Positions 26,918-36,294 of a stretch of DNA of 64,000 nt are shown piece by piece. The stretch lies in the NCBI GenBank assembly GCA_016744655.1, contig JADGDY010000001.1:60912-124911 (forward strand), in the 5' to 3' direction. The position numbers and the translations under genes are program-made. The stretch is from Bacteroidales bacterium (GTDB taxonomy: Bacteria; Bacteroidota; Bacteroidia; Bacteroidales; UBA12170). Positions within the stretch are counted from its first letter, which is position 1, and each line of letters starts with the position of its first letter. Below the pieces are notes generated by a model. The model was not told the DNA's origin and made no database searches. It saw only the letters and a program-made list of their open reading frames with translations.

Positions 26918-29188
26918 TTATTTGTTTAATTTAATGGCATCATTTACAGCCACAATGATCATATCCACGATTTCTTCTACCGAACTTCCCAGTTGCAAAA
27001 TATGAACAGGTTTCTTTAAACCATTTAAAATTGGTCCTACCACTTTTATATCTCCCATGGATTGCAGCATTTTATAAGCAATATTTCCTGAACTCAAATT
27101 AGGGAATATCATAGTATTTACTGGTTTTCCAACTAATTTACTAAATGGGAATCTTTCACTCAATAGATCATTATTGATAGCAAAATTAGCTTGTATCTCA
27201 CCATCAACTATTAATTCTGGATGGTTTTTATGGAGGTATTCTGCCACCTGCTTCATCTTATCTGGGCCAAAACCATCATTTGATCCAAAGTTGGAATAGG
27301 ATAATAATGCAATGTGAGGCTCAATATTAAAGTCCTTCACCATTTTGGCAGTTTGCAAAGTAATTTCTATTAACTGCTCAGTACTTGGATTTTTATTTAC
27401 TGTGGTATCTGCCAAGAAAACTGGCCCATCTTTAGTAAGTAAAATATATAATCCCATGACTAATGATTTATCTTCTTTACGACCGATGATTTTCATGGCC
27501 GGACGAATAGTTTCAGGATAAGTTCTTTCTAAACCAGAAAGCATACCATCTGCCAAGCCTGCTCTCACCATAGAAGGAGCAAAGAAATTTCTACTCCTCA
27601 TCATCTGTCGAGCTTTTTTCAAATCGACACCTTGACGTTGCTTTCTAAGATAGAAATCTTTGGCAAACTCTTCACTTAATGCTTTAATATGAGGATCACG
27701 AGGATCTACAATCTCCACTCCATCAAGTTCTAAACTGTTTTCTTCAATTATTTCTTCAATAATCGCTTTTTCACCAAGAAGTACTGGAATGGCTATGTTT
27801 TCGTTTTTAACAATTTCAGCAGCTTTCAGCATTTTATAATTATCAGCATCTGATAATAGAATTCGCTTAGGATTCTTTTTGGCATTGGCTTTGAGCTTTC
27901 TTAATAATGGATCTCCAATGCCTAGTCGTTTTCTTAAATTCTCTACATAAGCGCTCCAGTTTCTTATGGTTCTTTGGGCAACTCCACTTTCAATTGCAGC
28001 CTTAGCCACAGCAGGAGCAATGGTTTCTAAGAGTCTTGGATCAGTTGGTTTTGGTACTAAATAATCCTTTCCGAAGGTTAAATTCCCATCCGAGAATGCA
28101 ACGTTTACCTCTTCTGGAACAGGTTCTTTGGCAAGCTCTGCAATGGCTTTTACTGCTGCTACTTTCATCTCTTCATTAATATCAGTAGCTCTTACATCTA
28201 AAGCTCCTCTAAATATATATGGGAATCCTAAAACATTATTGATCTGATTAGGATAATCGCTTCTTCCTGTGGCCATAATGAGGTCGGATCGAGTTTCAAT
28301 GGCCAGATTATAATCGATTTCGGGATTTGGGTTAGCCAAAGCAAACACTATTGGGTTGGCATTCATGCTTAATAACATTTCTGGAGAAATCACATCGGCA
28401 ACAGAAAGACCCAAAATCATATCTGCACCAATACAAGCGTCTTCTAAAGTATGTAAATCAAGTTCTGTGGCAAATTCTTTCTTCTCAGTAGTTAGGTTCT
28501 TTCTATCAGCTCGTATAACTCCTTTACTGTCGCACATGACTACGTTTTCTGCTCTTACTCCAAGTCTTTTGTATAGTCTACAACAACTCACCGCAGCAGC
28601 ACCAGCGCCATTTACCACTACCCTAACATCCTCAATTTTTTTATCTATAATTTCAAGGGCATTCAACAAACCAGCGGACGAAATCATTGCTGTTCCATGT
28701 TGATCGTCGTGCATTACTGGGATACTTAACTCGTCCTTTAATCTTCTTTCAATTTCGAAACATTCTGGTGCTTTTATATCTTCCAAGTTAATTCCTCCAA
28801 ATGTTGGAGCAATCATTTTTACGGTTTCAATAAATTTGTCAACATCTTTGGTGTCCACTTCTATGTCAAAAACATCGAGATCGGCATAAATCTTAAAAAG
28901 TAATCCTTTACCTTCCATTACTGGTTTACCAGCAAGAGGTCCAATATCTCCAAGTCCTAATACTGCTGTGCCATTACTTATAACTGCTACTAAATTGCTT
29001 TTAGAAGTGTATGTATACACCGTTTCTGGATTTTTTTCAATCTCCAAACAAGGCTCTGCAACACCTGGTGAATATGCTAGTGATAGATCGCGTTGAGTAG
29101 CATGTGGTTTTGTTGGTTTAACTTCAATTTTCCCGGCTCTGCCTTGTGAATGGTAGCGGAGGGCATCTTTTTTAAATAAATTATCCAT
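26918..29188 (-). CDS. maeB: NADP-dependent malic enzyme with phosphotransacetylase-like domain
   Basis: A 756-residue two-domain enzyme. The start at 29188 gives [22 protein letters not shown]; the longer frame adds 11 odd residues. Residues 1-420 are malic enzyme ([20 protein letters not shown] Rossmann segments, [11 protein letters not shown] with metal-binding Asp, VVNGAGAAA). Residues about 430-756 are phosphate acetyl/butyryl-transferase-like ([34 protein letters not shown]), regulatory in MaeB. It decarboxylates malate to pyruvate with NADP+. It is a single gene with its own promoter. Confidence 0.93.
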   Translation of the reverse strand: MDNLFKKDALRYHSQGRAGKIEVKPTKPHATQRDLSLAYSPGVAEPCLEIEKNPETVYTYTSKSNLVAVISNGTAVLGLGDIGPLAGKPVMEGKGLLFKIYADLDVFDIEVDTKDVDKFIETVKMIAPTFGGINLEDIKAPECFEIERRLKDELSIPVMHDDQHGTAMISSAGLLNALEIIDKKIEDVRVVVNGAGAAAVSCCRLYKRLGVRAENVVMCDSKGVIRADRKNLTTEKKEFATELDLHTLEDACIGADMILGLSVADVISPEMLLSMNANPIVFALANPNPEIDYNLAIETRSDLIMATGRSDYPNQINNVLGFPYIFRGALDVRATDINEEMKVAAVKAIAELAKEPVPEEVNVAFSDGNLTFGKDYLVPKPTDPRLLETIAPAVAKAAIESGVAQRTIRNWSAYVENLRKRLGIGDPLLRKLKANAKKNPKRILLSDADNYKMLKAAEIVKNENIAIPVLLGEKAIIEEIIEENSLELDGVEIVDPRDPHIKALSEEFAKDFYLRKQRQGVDLKKARQMMRSRNFFAPSMVRAGLADGMLSGLERTYPETIRPAMKIIGRKEDKSLVMGLYILLTKDGPVFLADTTVNKNPSTEQLIEITLQTAKMVKDFNIEPHIALLSYSNFGSNDGFGPDKMKQVAEYLHKNHPELIVDGEIQANFAINNDLLSERFPFSKLVGKPVNTMIFPNLSSGNIAYKMLQSMGDIKVVGPILNGLKKPVHILQLGSSVEEIVDMIIVAVNDAIKLNK

Positions 29189-29268
29189 GAGGAAAGTTTT
29201 TGATATTCTGAAAATTTGCAATGGCGATTTTCAAATTCGTCTAACAAATTGAACTCTGTTATTTACTG

Positions 29269-29276
29269 CAAAAATA
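29269..29276 (-). promoter_or_regulatory. -7 promoter element of maeB (minus strand)
   Basis: CAAAAATA on the plus strand reads TATTTTTG on the minus strand, a full consensus match 80 bases upstream of the start. CAAA at 29299-29302 could be the -33 element, with a slightly long spacer of 22 bases. Confidence 0.5.
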
Positions 29277-29457
29277 CGCATTTTTATGTTAGGCCTTTCA
29301 AATGGCTTTTAGGTGAATTTACGGATATAATTTAATTCGTTATATTTTGATATACATCTTTGAATCTTTACTAAATTAGCCCATCTAACAAAGAATCTAT
29401 TTTTTTGAAAAACGTAGACAACCAATTCTTACAACACTTCGTTAATTAATTTGAGAG

Positions 29458-29994
29458 ATGGAGTGGAACCAAGAGAACATTATATTAGCCTGTAAGGAGC
29501 AAGATAAGCATGCCCAGATGGCTGTGTTCCGTAGATACCATGAGAAATTTTTGGGTGTCTGCTATAGGTATTTGTATAATAAGGAGATTGCTGAAGAGGT
29601 AGTGATGGATGCATTTATGCTCATTTTTCAGAAAATAGATAAATATAAAAACGATTCCTTTGAAGGATGGATGAAGACTATTGTCATTCATAAGGCTATC
29701 GATTATTATAGAGGTCATAAAAATGACCCTAAGTTTTCTGAATATGAGACCAGTGAATGGAAAACAAAAATTAAAAATCCGCAGAACCAATTAGAGGCAC
29801 AAGATTTAATAAAAATGTTAGACTTTTTACCGCAAGGGTATCGAATGGTTTTCAATATGTATGCTATAGAAGGATATAAGCATCATGAAATAGCCGAAAG
29901 ATTGGAAATTAGTGTGAGTACTTCCAAAACCCAATACCATAAAGCTAGGTTACGCTTACAAGAAATATTGAAGAAGGGAGGATACCATGGATAA
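29458..29994 (+). CDS. ECF-type RNA polymerase sigma factor
   Basis: A 178-residue sigma-70-family protein with only regions 2 and 4. Region 2 reads YRYLYNKEIAEEVVMDAFMLIFQKIDKY and WMKTIVIHKAIDYYRG; region 4 reads LPQGYRMVFNMYAIEGYKHHEIAERL with recognition helix STSKTQYHKAR. The stop lies 8 bases inside the next gene, so the two are translationally coupled; that next gene probably encodes the partner that controls this sigma factor. I see no consensus promoter in the 269-base spacer upstream. Confidence 0.9.
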   Translation: MEWNQENIILACKEQDKHAQMAVFRRYHEKFLGVCYRYLYNKEIAEEVVMDAFMLIFQKIDKYKNDSFEGWMKTIVIHKAIDYYRGHKNDPKFSEYETSEWKTKIKNPQNQLEAQDLIKMLDFLPQGYRMVFNMYAIEGYKHHEIAERLEISVSTSKTQYHKARLRLQEILKKGGYHG

Positions 29995-31792
29995 GGAATT
30001 CAATGTGGATGGTTTGTTTAAGGAGGGTTTAGAAGATTATTCGGCTAAGCCAAGTAAAGGCATGGAAGCTAAAATGGCTGCTATGATTGGTCTTTCAGCT
30101 GCGGCTGCAGGAACCGGAACTGCTGCTGGTTTAAGCTCTGTTTCTGGAACAGGAGGCGCAGCAAGTGCCAGTGCTAGCTCAGGTGCATCGGTAGCCACTG
30201 GCGCTGCCGGGAGTGCAGGAGCAAGCAGTATTGCTGGTTCAGTAGCCAGTACAGCAACTGGAGTGGCTACTAGTTCTAGCATTATTGGAACAACTGCAAC
30301 TGCTGTAAAAAGCACAAGTATCATTGCAAAAAGCTTAACGGCCATTAAAGCCACAGCGCTAAAATCGGGACTAATAAAAGCTGGTTTGGCAAAAGCAATC
30401 ATTGCTTTAAAATCTGTTGGAATTATTAAAACCATTGGTGCAGTTGCTATAGTAACTACAACTACAGCTGTTGTGGTGGAAGAAGTAAAGGAAAGTAAAA
30501 CCGAGACCGCCAAGCAAGAAACTACTCAATTTACCAGTTTAAACACCCACGATGATCCATTGAAAGGAAGAAAACATGATTCCAGCCAATTGACATATTT
30601 AATGACTCCTCAAGAAATAGAAAAAATTCAACTCGAAGAATATAGAAGAGAATTAGGTGTAAGTACAACAGGATTATCTTGCCATGTTTTACTTCCAGAA
30701 GAGCTTGAAGAAAACATTAGCACAGAACTATCGAAAGAAGAAACAGAATCTAATATAGAAAATCAACCACCACGGGAACCTTCAAATAGTACAGAGCTCA
30801 TACAGAGGACTTTAATCTCATATTATTCGAATTCTTCTATTATTAATAGTGGTAAAGAAGAAATTATTGAGGAGGAAACCATACTTCAAAAGGTGAATAG
30901 CCTATTCATGCAAGAATTGTTGGTAGAGCAAAACAATAATCTCATTAAGAAGAAAGATGTTATGCTTACAACTACAGTTCCTCAACCTAAGACCATGAGT
31001 TCTTTAGAAAAGGGATTTTATTTACCAAACTATTTAATTCAAGCTGAGTTTTCAGCCATGCCTTTTATATATAATAATTTATTGTGGTCTTCTCCAGTAT
31101 TGAACAACGATACCATTACAGCGCAAAGCATAGTAGAAAATGAGAAGTTTTCTTATCAACTAGGGGCGGCTTTAAGAATTCAGAAGAAGAGAAATCCTTT
31201 TTTCTTGAAATTAGGTTTAAACTATCAGAGAGTAAATGAAGAAGTAGATTACTATTTTAAGCATGAATATCATGATTTAGATCAAAGTTATTGGATGTAC
31301 GATACCATATTTAGTTATATCATTAACCCACCAACTATTGATACCAATATAGAAAGGATAAATTCTGCATACCATGCCCATTGGTGCAAAAAAGAGGAGC
31401 GTGTTAAAACAACAAATACCTATCAATTTTTAGACGTTCCTATTCGGTTTGGATATCAATACCATAAATACTCCAGTAAATGGAGCTTTGAAGCTTCTGC
31501 TGGTGTGAGCTTTGCATTCCATTTAAAGAGCCAAGGATATGTATATGATTATTCTGGCCATATCATGAATATTGATGAAGCTAAGGTAAATACACAAGTA
31601 TATTATTACGGCTTGTTTAATCTAGGAATCAATTATCAGTTGAATAATACAGTTCTATTTGCAGAACCTACATTTAGATATCAATTTAATAAAAAAGAGA
31701 TAGAAAACAGCTCTTATAAAAGCCAATATTTAATATATGGATTGAAATTTGGAGTAAGAATTAAACTTTTTAAAAATGCGGGGCAACCATAA
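29987..31792 (+). CDS. Membrane-spanning protein: anti-sigma-like head, low-complexity linker, C-terminal beta-barrel
   Basis: A 601-residue protein overlapping the sigma-factor gene by 8 bases. Residues 1-30 (FNVDGLFKEGLEDYSAKPSKGMEAKM) resemble the N-terminus of Bacteroidota anti-sigma proteins. Residues 32-140 are extraordinarily rich in Ala, Ser, Gly and Thr. One membrane helix lies at about 145-165 (IGAVAIVTTTTAVVVEE). An acidic linker with SKEETESN follows, and from about 345 the chain turns into outer-membrane barrel strands, ending KFGVRIKLF. There is no signal peptide. A cytoplasmic sigma-binding head tied through the inner membrane to an outer-membrane barrel is inferred. Confidence 0.65.
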   Translation: MDKEFNVDGLFKEGLEDYSAKPSKGMEAKMAAMIGLSAAAAGTGTAAGLSSVSGTGGAASASASSGASVATGAAGSAGASSIAGSVASTATGVATSSSIIGTTATAVKSTSIIAKSLTAIKATALKSGLIKAGLAKAIIALKSVGIIKTIGAVAIVTTTTAVVVEEVKESKTETAKQETTQFTSLNTHDDPLKGRKHDSSQLTYLMTPQEIEKIQLEEYRRELGVSTTGLSCHVLLPEELEENISTELSKEETESNIENQPPREPSNSTELIQRTLISYYSNSSIINSGKEEIIEEETILQKVNSLFMQELLVEQNNNLIKKKDVMLTTTVPQPKTMSSLEKGFYLPNYLIQAEFSAMPFIYNNLLWSSPVLNNDTITAQSIVENEKFSYQLGAALRIQKKRNPFFLKLGLNYQRVNEEVDYYFKHEYHDLDQSYWMYDTIFSYIINPPTIDTNIERINSAYHAHWCKKEERVKTTNTYQFLDVPIRFGYQYHKYSSKWSFEASAGVSFAFHLKSQGYVYDYSGHIMNIDEAKVNTQVYYYGLFNLGINYQLNNTVLFAEPTFRYQFNKKEIENSSYKSQYLIYGLKFGVRIKLFKNAGQP

Positions 31793-31839
31793 TAAATATG
31801 ATAACGTTATTTAATATATAATCCCTAAAACATTTTATT

Positions 31840-33861
31840 ATGAAAAGATTTATACTATTTAGTTTTTTAATTGTGTTATCAATAAATCTGATGTCACAAA
31901 CAGAAGTTGCTGTAAATGATACCGTCTTTGTCAATTTAGGAGACATAGTTACAATTAATCCTTTGCTCAATGATTATGACACTGAAGGTGGTGAATTGTC
32001 AATCAGTAGTGTTCAAGTTCCAGAATATTTTGAATTAATTAGTTTTAATGATTCAATAATTAATTTCAAGGCGCCTGATTATATGACTACAGAAGGGATA
32101 AAAGTTCGTTACGAGCTAGATTCTGAACACTTCCTGCCAGTATACGGATATATAAATATTGTGTTTAGTGAGATAGGAGAATTTCTGTCCGTGAACCAAA
32201 TAAGGGCTGGTGTATTTCCTATGAATATCCAGTTTTTCGATGCTTATACTGGCAATTCCCCGGGCTCAGTATATTATTATCCGGAAAATGCAACATCAAC
32301 AACTATATTTAATATGGGCCTTTGGATAGGTGGGAAAAATTCAGAGGAGAATTTACACTTTGCAGGTGAAAGATATCGTCAAGATGGAGCTAGTTTTTGG
32401 CCTGGTCCTTTATCACAAGGAAATGAATTAACATGTGATTCTGTAGTTGCAGGTGAGTGGTTAAGAACTTGGAAAGTAACCAGAGAAGAGGTTAATAATC
32501 ATATCACTGATTATGCTGATCCTGATTATGTAATGCCAGATGTCATATTAAATTGGCCTGCCCATGGAGACCCAACTAAAAATCAAGCAGAATTTATAGC
32601 TCCTTTTGTGGATGTGGATCAAGATTTAGAATACCATCCTGAATTAGGGGATTATCCATTTATTAAAGGAGACGAAAGTATATTCTTTGTTTACAATGAT
32701 CAATTAGAACATACCGAACCTGAAAGTTTACCATTGGGTTTGGAAATTCATTGTATGGCCTGGGGTTTAGATCACGATGAGGAAAGCCCTTATAGTAGCA
32801 CAATTTTTTATAGCTATAAAATATTTAACAGAAGTGATGAAGACTATTACGATACCTATTTAGGTTTATTTGCTGATATAGATTTAGGCTATGCTGCTGA
32901 TGATTATGTGGGTTGTAATGTAGAACAAGGGTATTTCTATGGTTATAATGGCACTGAAATTGACGGGAATGGAGAACCAGAAAGTTTTGGCGAAAATCCA
33001 CCTTCACAGGCTATTTGTATACTTGGTGGCCCTTTTATGAATGAAGATGACTTGGACAATCCTATAGGGCATTGTGACGAAGGAATCAATGGTGCAGGCT
33101 TTGAAGATGGTGAAATAGATAATGAACGCTTTGGAATGTGTAATTTCTTTTATTTTTCTAACGGAGGATCTCAATATCTAATTGATCCTGAAAACGCGGA
33201 TGAATATTATAATTTATTACAAGGAGATTGGAAAGACGGCTCGCAAATGTGTTATGGTGGAAATGGGCATTCCTCAGCAGGTGGAGATAGTTTATTTCCA
33301 ACTAAGTTTATGTTCCCAGGAGATAGTGACCCTTGTCATTGGGGAACTGGTGGCTTAAATCCTCAGCCTAGCGAATCATGGACAGAAGCCTCTGCAGGAA
33401 ATAATCCTGGTGATAGAAGAGGAATGTCCTCCATGGGACCATTTACCTTTGAAGCAGGAAGTGTAGAGTATCTAGACATTGCTTTAGTAACAGCGCCAGG
33501 TGATCAAGTTAAGAGTAGTACCGAATTATTACAAGATTTTGTTGGACAAATAAAAACCGATTATTTGGTAAACCCAGAAAGCTTTGGTAACCAACATGTG
33601 GGAATAGAGGATGGCATTGAAAAAGAATCACTCTTAGAAGTGTATCCTAACCCAATCAATGGAAATTTAGTTCACTTTGTTCTTCCTCAGGCAAATAAAG
33701 TAAGCTATAAAATATACAATACAGCTGGTCAGATGGTTCAAGAAGCAGCTTTAGAGGCACAAGAAAACCAGACCATTCAAGTTGGGAATCTAAACTCTGG
33801 CTGGTATATTTTAGAAGTACAAGCTGATAATAAAATATATAGATCAAAATTAATCAAATAA
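31840..33861 (+). CDS. Secreted protein with T9SS type A sorting domain
   Basis: A 673-residue exported protein. The signal peptide is MKRFILFSFLIVLSINLMSQ. Residues about 22-100 form an Ig/cadherin-like domain (VNLGDIVTINPLLNDYD). The centre has many Asp/Gly/Glu-rich segments and several Cys (GNELTCDSV, GMCNFFYF, GDSDPCHWG), with no catalytic motif I recognise. The C-terminal 85 residues are a type IX sorting domain (VYPNPINGNLV, YKIYNTAGQMVQ, LNSGWYILEV, final RSKLIK). It lies 47 bases after the sigma/barrel pair and could be a target of that sigma factor; that is inference. Confidence 0.82.
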   Translation: MKRFILFSFLIVLSINLMSQTEVAVNDTVFVNLGDIVTINPLLNDYDTEGGELSISSVQVPEYFELISFNDSIINFKAPDYMTTEGIKVRYELDSEHFLPVYGYINIVFSEIGEFLSVNQIRAGVFPMNIQFFDAYTGNSPGSVYYYPENATSTTIFNMGLWIGGKNSEENLHFAGERYRQDGASFWPGPLSQGNELTCDSVVAGEWLRTWKVTREEVNNHITDYADPDYVMPDVILNWPAHGDPTKNQAEFIAPFVDVDQDLEYHPELGDYPFIKGDESIFFVYNDQLEHTEPESLPLGLEIHCMAWGLDHDEESPYSSTIFYSYKIFNRSDEDYYDTYLGLFADIDLGYAADDYVGCNVEQGYFYGYNGTEIDGNGEPESFGENPPSQAICILGGPFMNEDDLDNPIGHCDEGINGAGFEDGEIDNERFGMCNFFYFSNGGSQYLIDPENADEYYNLLQGDWKDGSQMCYGGNGHSSAGGDSLFPTKFMFPGDSDPCHWGTGGLNPQPSESWTEASAGNNPGDRRGMSSMGPFTFEAGSVEYLDIALVTAPGDQVKSSTELLQDFVGQIKTDYLVNPESFGNQHVGIEDGIEKESLLEVYPNPINGNLVHFVLPQANKVSYKIYNTAGQMVQEAALEAQENQTIQVGNLNSGWYILEVQADNKIYRSKLIK

Positions 33862-33877
33862 AAAAAAACCGATAACT

Positions 33878-33955
33878 ATTCAGAGTGAGCATTATATTTC
33901 TCCAAGGTCTAAAGCCATTCTGAATTTAGTCGGCTTCTTAAACTGAGTAACTCAG
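33878..33955. repeat. Pair of inverted repeats downstream of the T9SS gene
   Basis: ATTCAGAGTG (33878-33887) pairs with CATTCTGAAT (33916-33925), nine of ten positions, and CTGAGTAACTCAG (33943-33955) is a perfect 5-base inverted repeat around TAA. They lie in the 338-base spacer before the AraC gene, upstream of the strong terminator. They may stabilise the mRNA end; no gene is present here. Confidence 0.45.
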
Positions 33956-34015
33956 AATATTTTCTCCTCAGTCAATATCCACTCTCATCCATTATAATTA
34001 CAATTAATTTTAGCT

Positions 34016-34045
34016 CCCTCATCAATTTATTGGTGAGGGTTTTTT
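34016..34045 (+). terminator. Rho-independent terminator
   Basis: CCCTCATCAAT (34016-34026) pairs with ATTGGTGAGGG (34029-34039), eleven pairs with one G:T, followed by six T. It closes the transcription unit of the T9SS gene about 155 bases after its stop. Confidence 0.85.
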
Positions 34046-34148
34046 CTAGCATAGTTTTTAACTTCTCCAATAACGCATTCTATATCAAAATCTAATTTTA
34101 ACATACATTAAATATAATCTGCACCATTTTAACAATGTCTTATGAACA

Positions 34149-34169
34149 GATGACTTTTTTAGTCAAGTT
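34149..34169. promoter_or_regulatory. Putative AraC-regulator site upstream of its own gene
   Basis: TGACTTTTTTAGTCAAG contains a TGACT/AGTCA inverted repeat. It matches a second site at 35054-35070 (TGACCTTTATAGTCAAA) at most positions. It ends 18 bases before the -7 element at 34188, the position of an activator that replaces the -33 contact. Confidence 0.55.
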
Positions 34170-34187
34170 TAGGTGTAGTTTTTTGAA

Positions 34188-34195
34188 TAGTTTTG
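34188..34195 (+). promoter_or_regulatory. -7 element directly in front of the AraC start
   Basis: TAGTTTTG is a full TAnnTTTG match ending only 4 bases before the ATG at 34200. Transcription should begin at or next to the ATG, which implies a leaderless mRNA. Confidence 0.5.
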
Positions 34196-34199
34196 TCAA

Positions 34200-35030
34200 A
34201 TGGAGAATTCAGACATTAAATATATACATTGTGGAGACTTGGAAATTGCTGCTGGATGCGAATCAGATATTTCTAAAGAAACCACCGTATACCTACCCTC
34301 CTCATATTTGATTTATGTTGAACAAGGACAATTACACATCCGTATAGAACAGCAGTTTTTCACAGTATCAAAAGGAGAGTTTGCCTTAGTTAGAAAATAT
34401 ACAGAAGCCACTGTATATAAATCTTATAAGAAAGAAGAAGGAGCTGCTAAAACCTATTTTTTCTCACTTACAAACGATTTTATAAGAAAGGTGATTAATA
34501 ATATTCAAATTCCTAATCATCTAAAACCTATAGCCGAAAGAATTGTTCCACTGAAATCCAATACTTTACTTCATAAACTAATGAGTTCTATTAAGAACTA
34601 TGTAGACAAAAATGAAGATCTAGATCCTGATCAGGTGAAAGTTAAAACTCGAGAAGCTTTATTAGCCATCATTGAATCGGATCACAAATATGCAGCTATC
34701 TTTAGAGAATACTCCATGAAGGAAAGAGCAGACATTGTTCAATTCATGAACTATAACTACCTATATAACTTACCTTTGGAAACTTTAGCTAATCAAACCG
34801 GACGAAGCTTATCAACTTTTAATAGGGAATTTAAAATGGTATTTAATGAAACACCACATAGGTGGATCATGAAGAAAAGATTAAACTATGCAAGAAACCG
34901 CTTGCTTCAAGGAGAACAAAAGCCATCAGAAGTATATTTAGAAGCAGGGTTTGAAGATTTAGCTCATTTTAGCAGGGCTTTTAAAAAGCAATTTGGCTTG
35001 CCCCCTTCGAAAGTTCAAATCACAAATTAG
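34200..35030 (+). CDS. AraC-family transcriptional regulator
   Basis: A 276-residue regulator. Residues 1-150 are a sensor part with a cupin-like beginning (YLPSSYLIYVEQGQLHIRIEQQFFTVSKGEFALVRK); the last 95 residues are the double helix-turn-helix (LETLANQTGRSLSTFNREFK, PHRWIMKKRLNYAR, EVYLEAGFEDLAHFSRAFKKQFGLPPS). The inducer is unknown. The gene has a matching inverted-repeat site in its own promoter and another in front of the next operon (35120), so it probably activates both itself and that operon. Confidence 0.88.
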   Translation: MENSDIKYIHCGDLEIAAGCESDISKETTVYLPSSYLIYVEQGQLHIRIEQQFFTVSKGEFALVRKYTEATVYKSYKKEEGAAKTYFFSLTNDFIRKVINNIQIPNHLKPIAERIVPLKSNTLLHKLMSSIKNYVDKNEDLDPDQVKVKTREALLAIIESDHKYAAIFREYSMKERADIVQFMNYNYLYNLPLETLANQTGRSLSTFNREFKMVFNETPHRWIMKKRLNYARNRLLQGEQKPSEVYLEAGFEDLAHFSRAFKKQFGLPPSKVQITN

Positions 35031-35072
35031 TGACATTTTTAAACAAGTATATTTGACCTTTATAGTCAAATT
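35031..35072 (+). promoter_or_regulatory. Tandem AraC-type sites upstream of the reductase operon
   Basis: The strong copy TGACCTTTATAGTCAAA (35054-35070) sits in the larger inverted repeat TTTGAC/GTCAAA. A weaker copy, TGACATTTTTAAACAAG, lies at 35031-35047, 23 bases upstream. Eighteen bases after the extended strong site (ending 35072) comes AAATATTG (35091-35098), a poor -7 element, which would make the promoter activator-dependent. A perfect -7 motif, TATATTTG (35048-35055), overlaps the strong site and may be fortuitous. Confidence 0.5.
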
Positions 35073-35119
35073 AAAACAAAAACACGCAATAAATATTGCA
35101 ATGAAAACAAAAAAAGAAG

Positions 35120-36175
35120 ATGAAAACAATAGATAAATCAAAACCAGTTATGGTTACCGGAGCTACAGGATATGTAGCAGGATGGATCATCAAGAAATTA
35201 TTAGATGATGGAATAACAGTGCATGCTGCAGTAAGAAACCCTGATAATAAAGAAAAACTTAAATACCTTAATCAGCTTACTGAAAAATCATTAGGAAAGA
35301 TAAAGTATTTTAAGGCAGACCTATTACAAAATGGCTCCTATGAGGAGGCCATGAAAGATTGTGAGTTGGTATACCATACAGCTTCGCCTTTTATCAACTC
35401 TGTAAAAGATCCTCAAAAAGATTTAATAGACCCAGCCTTATTAGGAACTAGGAATGTAATAGATTCCGTAAACAAGACAGAAAGCGTAAAACGAGTAGTA
35501 CTAACAAGTAGCTGTGCCGCCGTGATTGGAGATACTATAGACCTTTTAGATTTACCTGGCGGAATAGCAGATGAGGAAAACTGGAATACAACATCCAACC
35601 TAAAACATCAAGCCTACAGTTACTCCAAAACCTTAGCCGAGAAGGAAGCTTGGAAAATGTTTGAAACCCAAAAGCGTTGGGATTTGGTGGTAATTAATCC
35701 AACTTTAGTTTTAGGTCCAGGTATTAATCCTAAATCTACCTCTGAGAGCTTTAATTTAATCAAACAAATGGGTGATGGTAGCATGAAAATGGGTGCTCCT
35801 GGTTTAGATATTGGAGTGGTAGATGTGAGAAATATTGCAGAAGCCCATATCAATGCTGGATTTATGCCTAAAGCTAAAGGCCGTCACATTATATCAGCAA
35901 CCCATAAAACCTTTCTACAATTGGCACAAATGCTGCAAGCTAAATATGGCGATTCTTATCCGTTACCCAAAAAAGAGTTACCTAAGTTTTTTGTCTGGTT
36001 GGTTGGTCCACTTCAAGGAATTAAAAGGAAAATGGTGAGTAGAAACTTTGGCTATCAATGGTTAGTAGACAATAGTAAGAGTAAAAAAGAATTAAATATC
36101 AAATATATTCCTATCGAGAAAACTATGGAAGATTTCTTTCAGCAGATGATTGATCATGGAGTATTTAAAAAGTAA
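35120..36175 (+). CDS. NAD-dependent epimerase/dihydroflavonol-reductase-like oxidoreductase
   Basis: A 351-residue extended short-chain dehydrogenase. GATGYVAGWIIKKLL is the nucleotide-binding motif, ADLLQ the base-binding strand, YHTASPF and VLTSSCAAVIG carry the conserved Ser, and YSYSKTLAEKEAW holds the Tyr-xxx-Lys pair. The pattern is that of dihydroflavonol reductase/aldehyde reductase-like enzymes that reduce aldehydes or ketones with NADPH. The physiological substrate is unknown. It is the first gene of an apparent operon under an AraC-type site, followed by a second dehydrogenase and a metallohydrolase. Confidence 0.82.
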   Translation: MKTIDKSKPVMVTGATGYVAGWIIKKLLDDGITVHAAVRNPDNKEKLKYLNQLTEKSLGKIKYFKADLLQNGSYEEAMKDCELVYHTASPFINSVKDPQKDLIDPALLGTRNVIDSVNKTESVKRVVLTSSCAAVIGDTIDLLDLPGGIADEENWNTTSNLKHQAYSYSKTLAEKEAWKMFETQKRWDLVVINPTLVLGPGINPKSTSESFNLIKQMGDGSMKMGAPGLDIGVVDVRNIAEAHINAGFMPKAKGRHIISATHKTFLQLAQMLQAKYGDSYPLPKKELPKFFVWLVGPLQGIKRKMVSRNFGYQWLVDNSKSKKELNIKYIPIEKTMEDFFQQMIDHGVFKK

Positions 36176-36221
36176 GATTAATGCTAGAAGATAGAAAGTA
36201 AAAGACAGAAGGAAAAAGGTA

Positions 36222-36261
36222 GAAGTATGAAGTTTTCTTCAAGCTTCGAACTTCACACTTC
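36222..36261. repeat. Intergenic inverted repeat (hairpin)
   Basis: GAAGTATGAAG (36222-36232) pairs with CTTCACACTTC (36251-36261) at ten of eleven positions, around a loop containing AAGCTT. The flanks are purine-rich, then pyrimidine-rich. It lies between two genes of the same direction and has no T-run, so it is more likely a spacer repeat or mRNA-processing element than a terminator. Confidence 0.5.
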
Positions 36262-36294
36262 GCACTCCATATCAAATATTTAAAGAGAAATATC

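Noticed and set aside
30037..30513. 158-codon minus-strand frame opposite the Ala/Ser-rich segment
   Set aside because: It is the reverse reading of GCN/ACN-rich codons, giving a monotonous Ala/Val/Pro sequence; the plus-strand gene is coupled to the sigma factor.
35048..35055. TATATTTG as the promoter of the reductase operon
   Set aside because: It matches the -7 consensus but overlaps the inverted-repeat site and is not at the distance seen for the AraC gene. It remains possible as a repressed promoter, so it is not listed separately.
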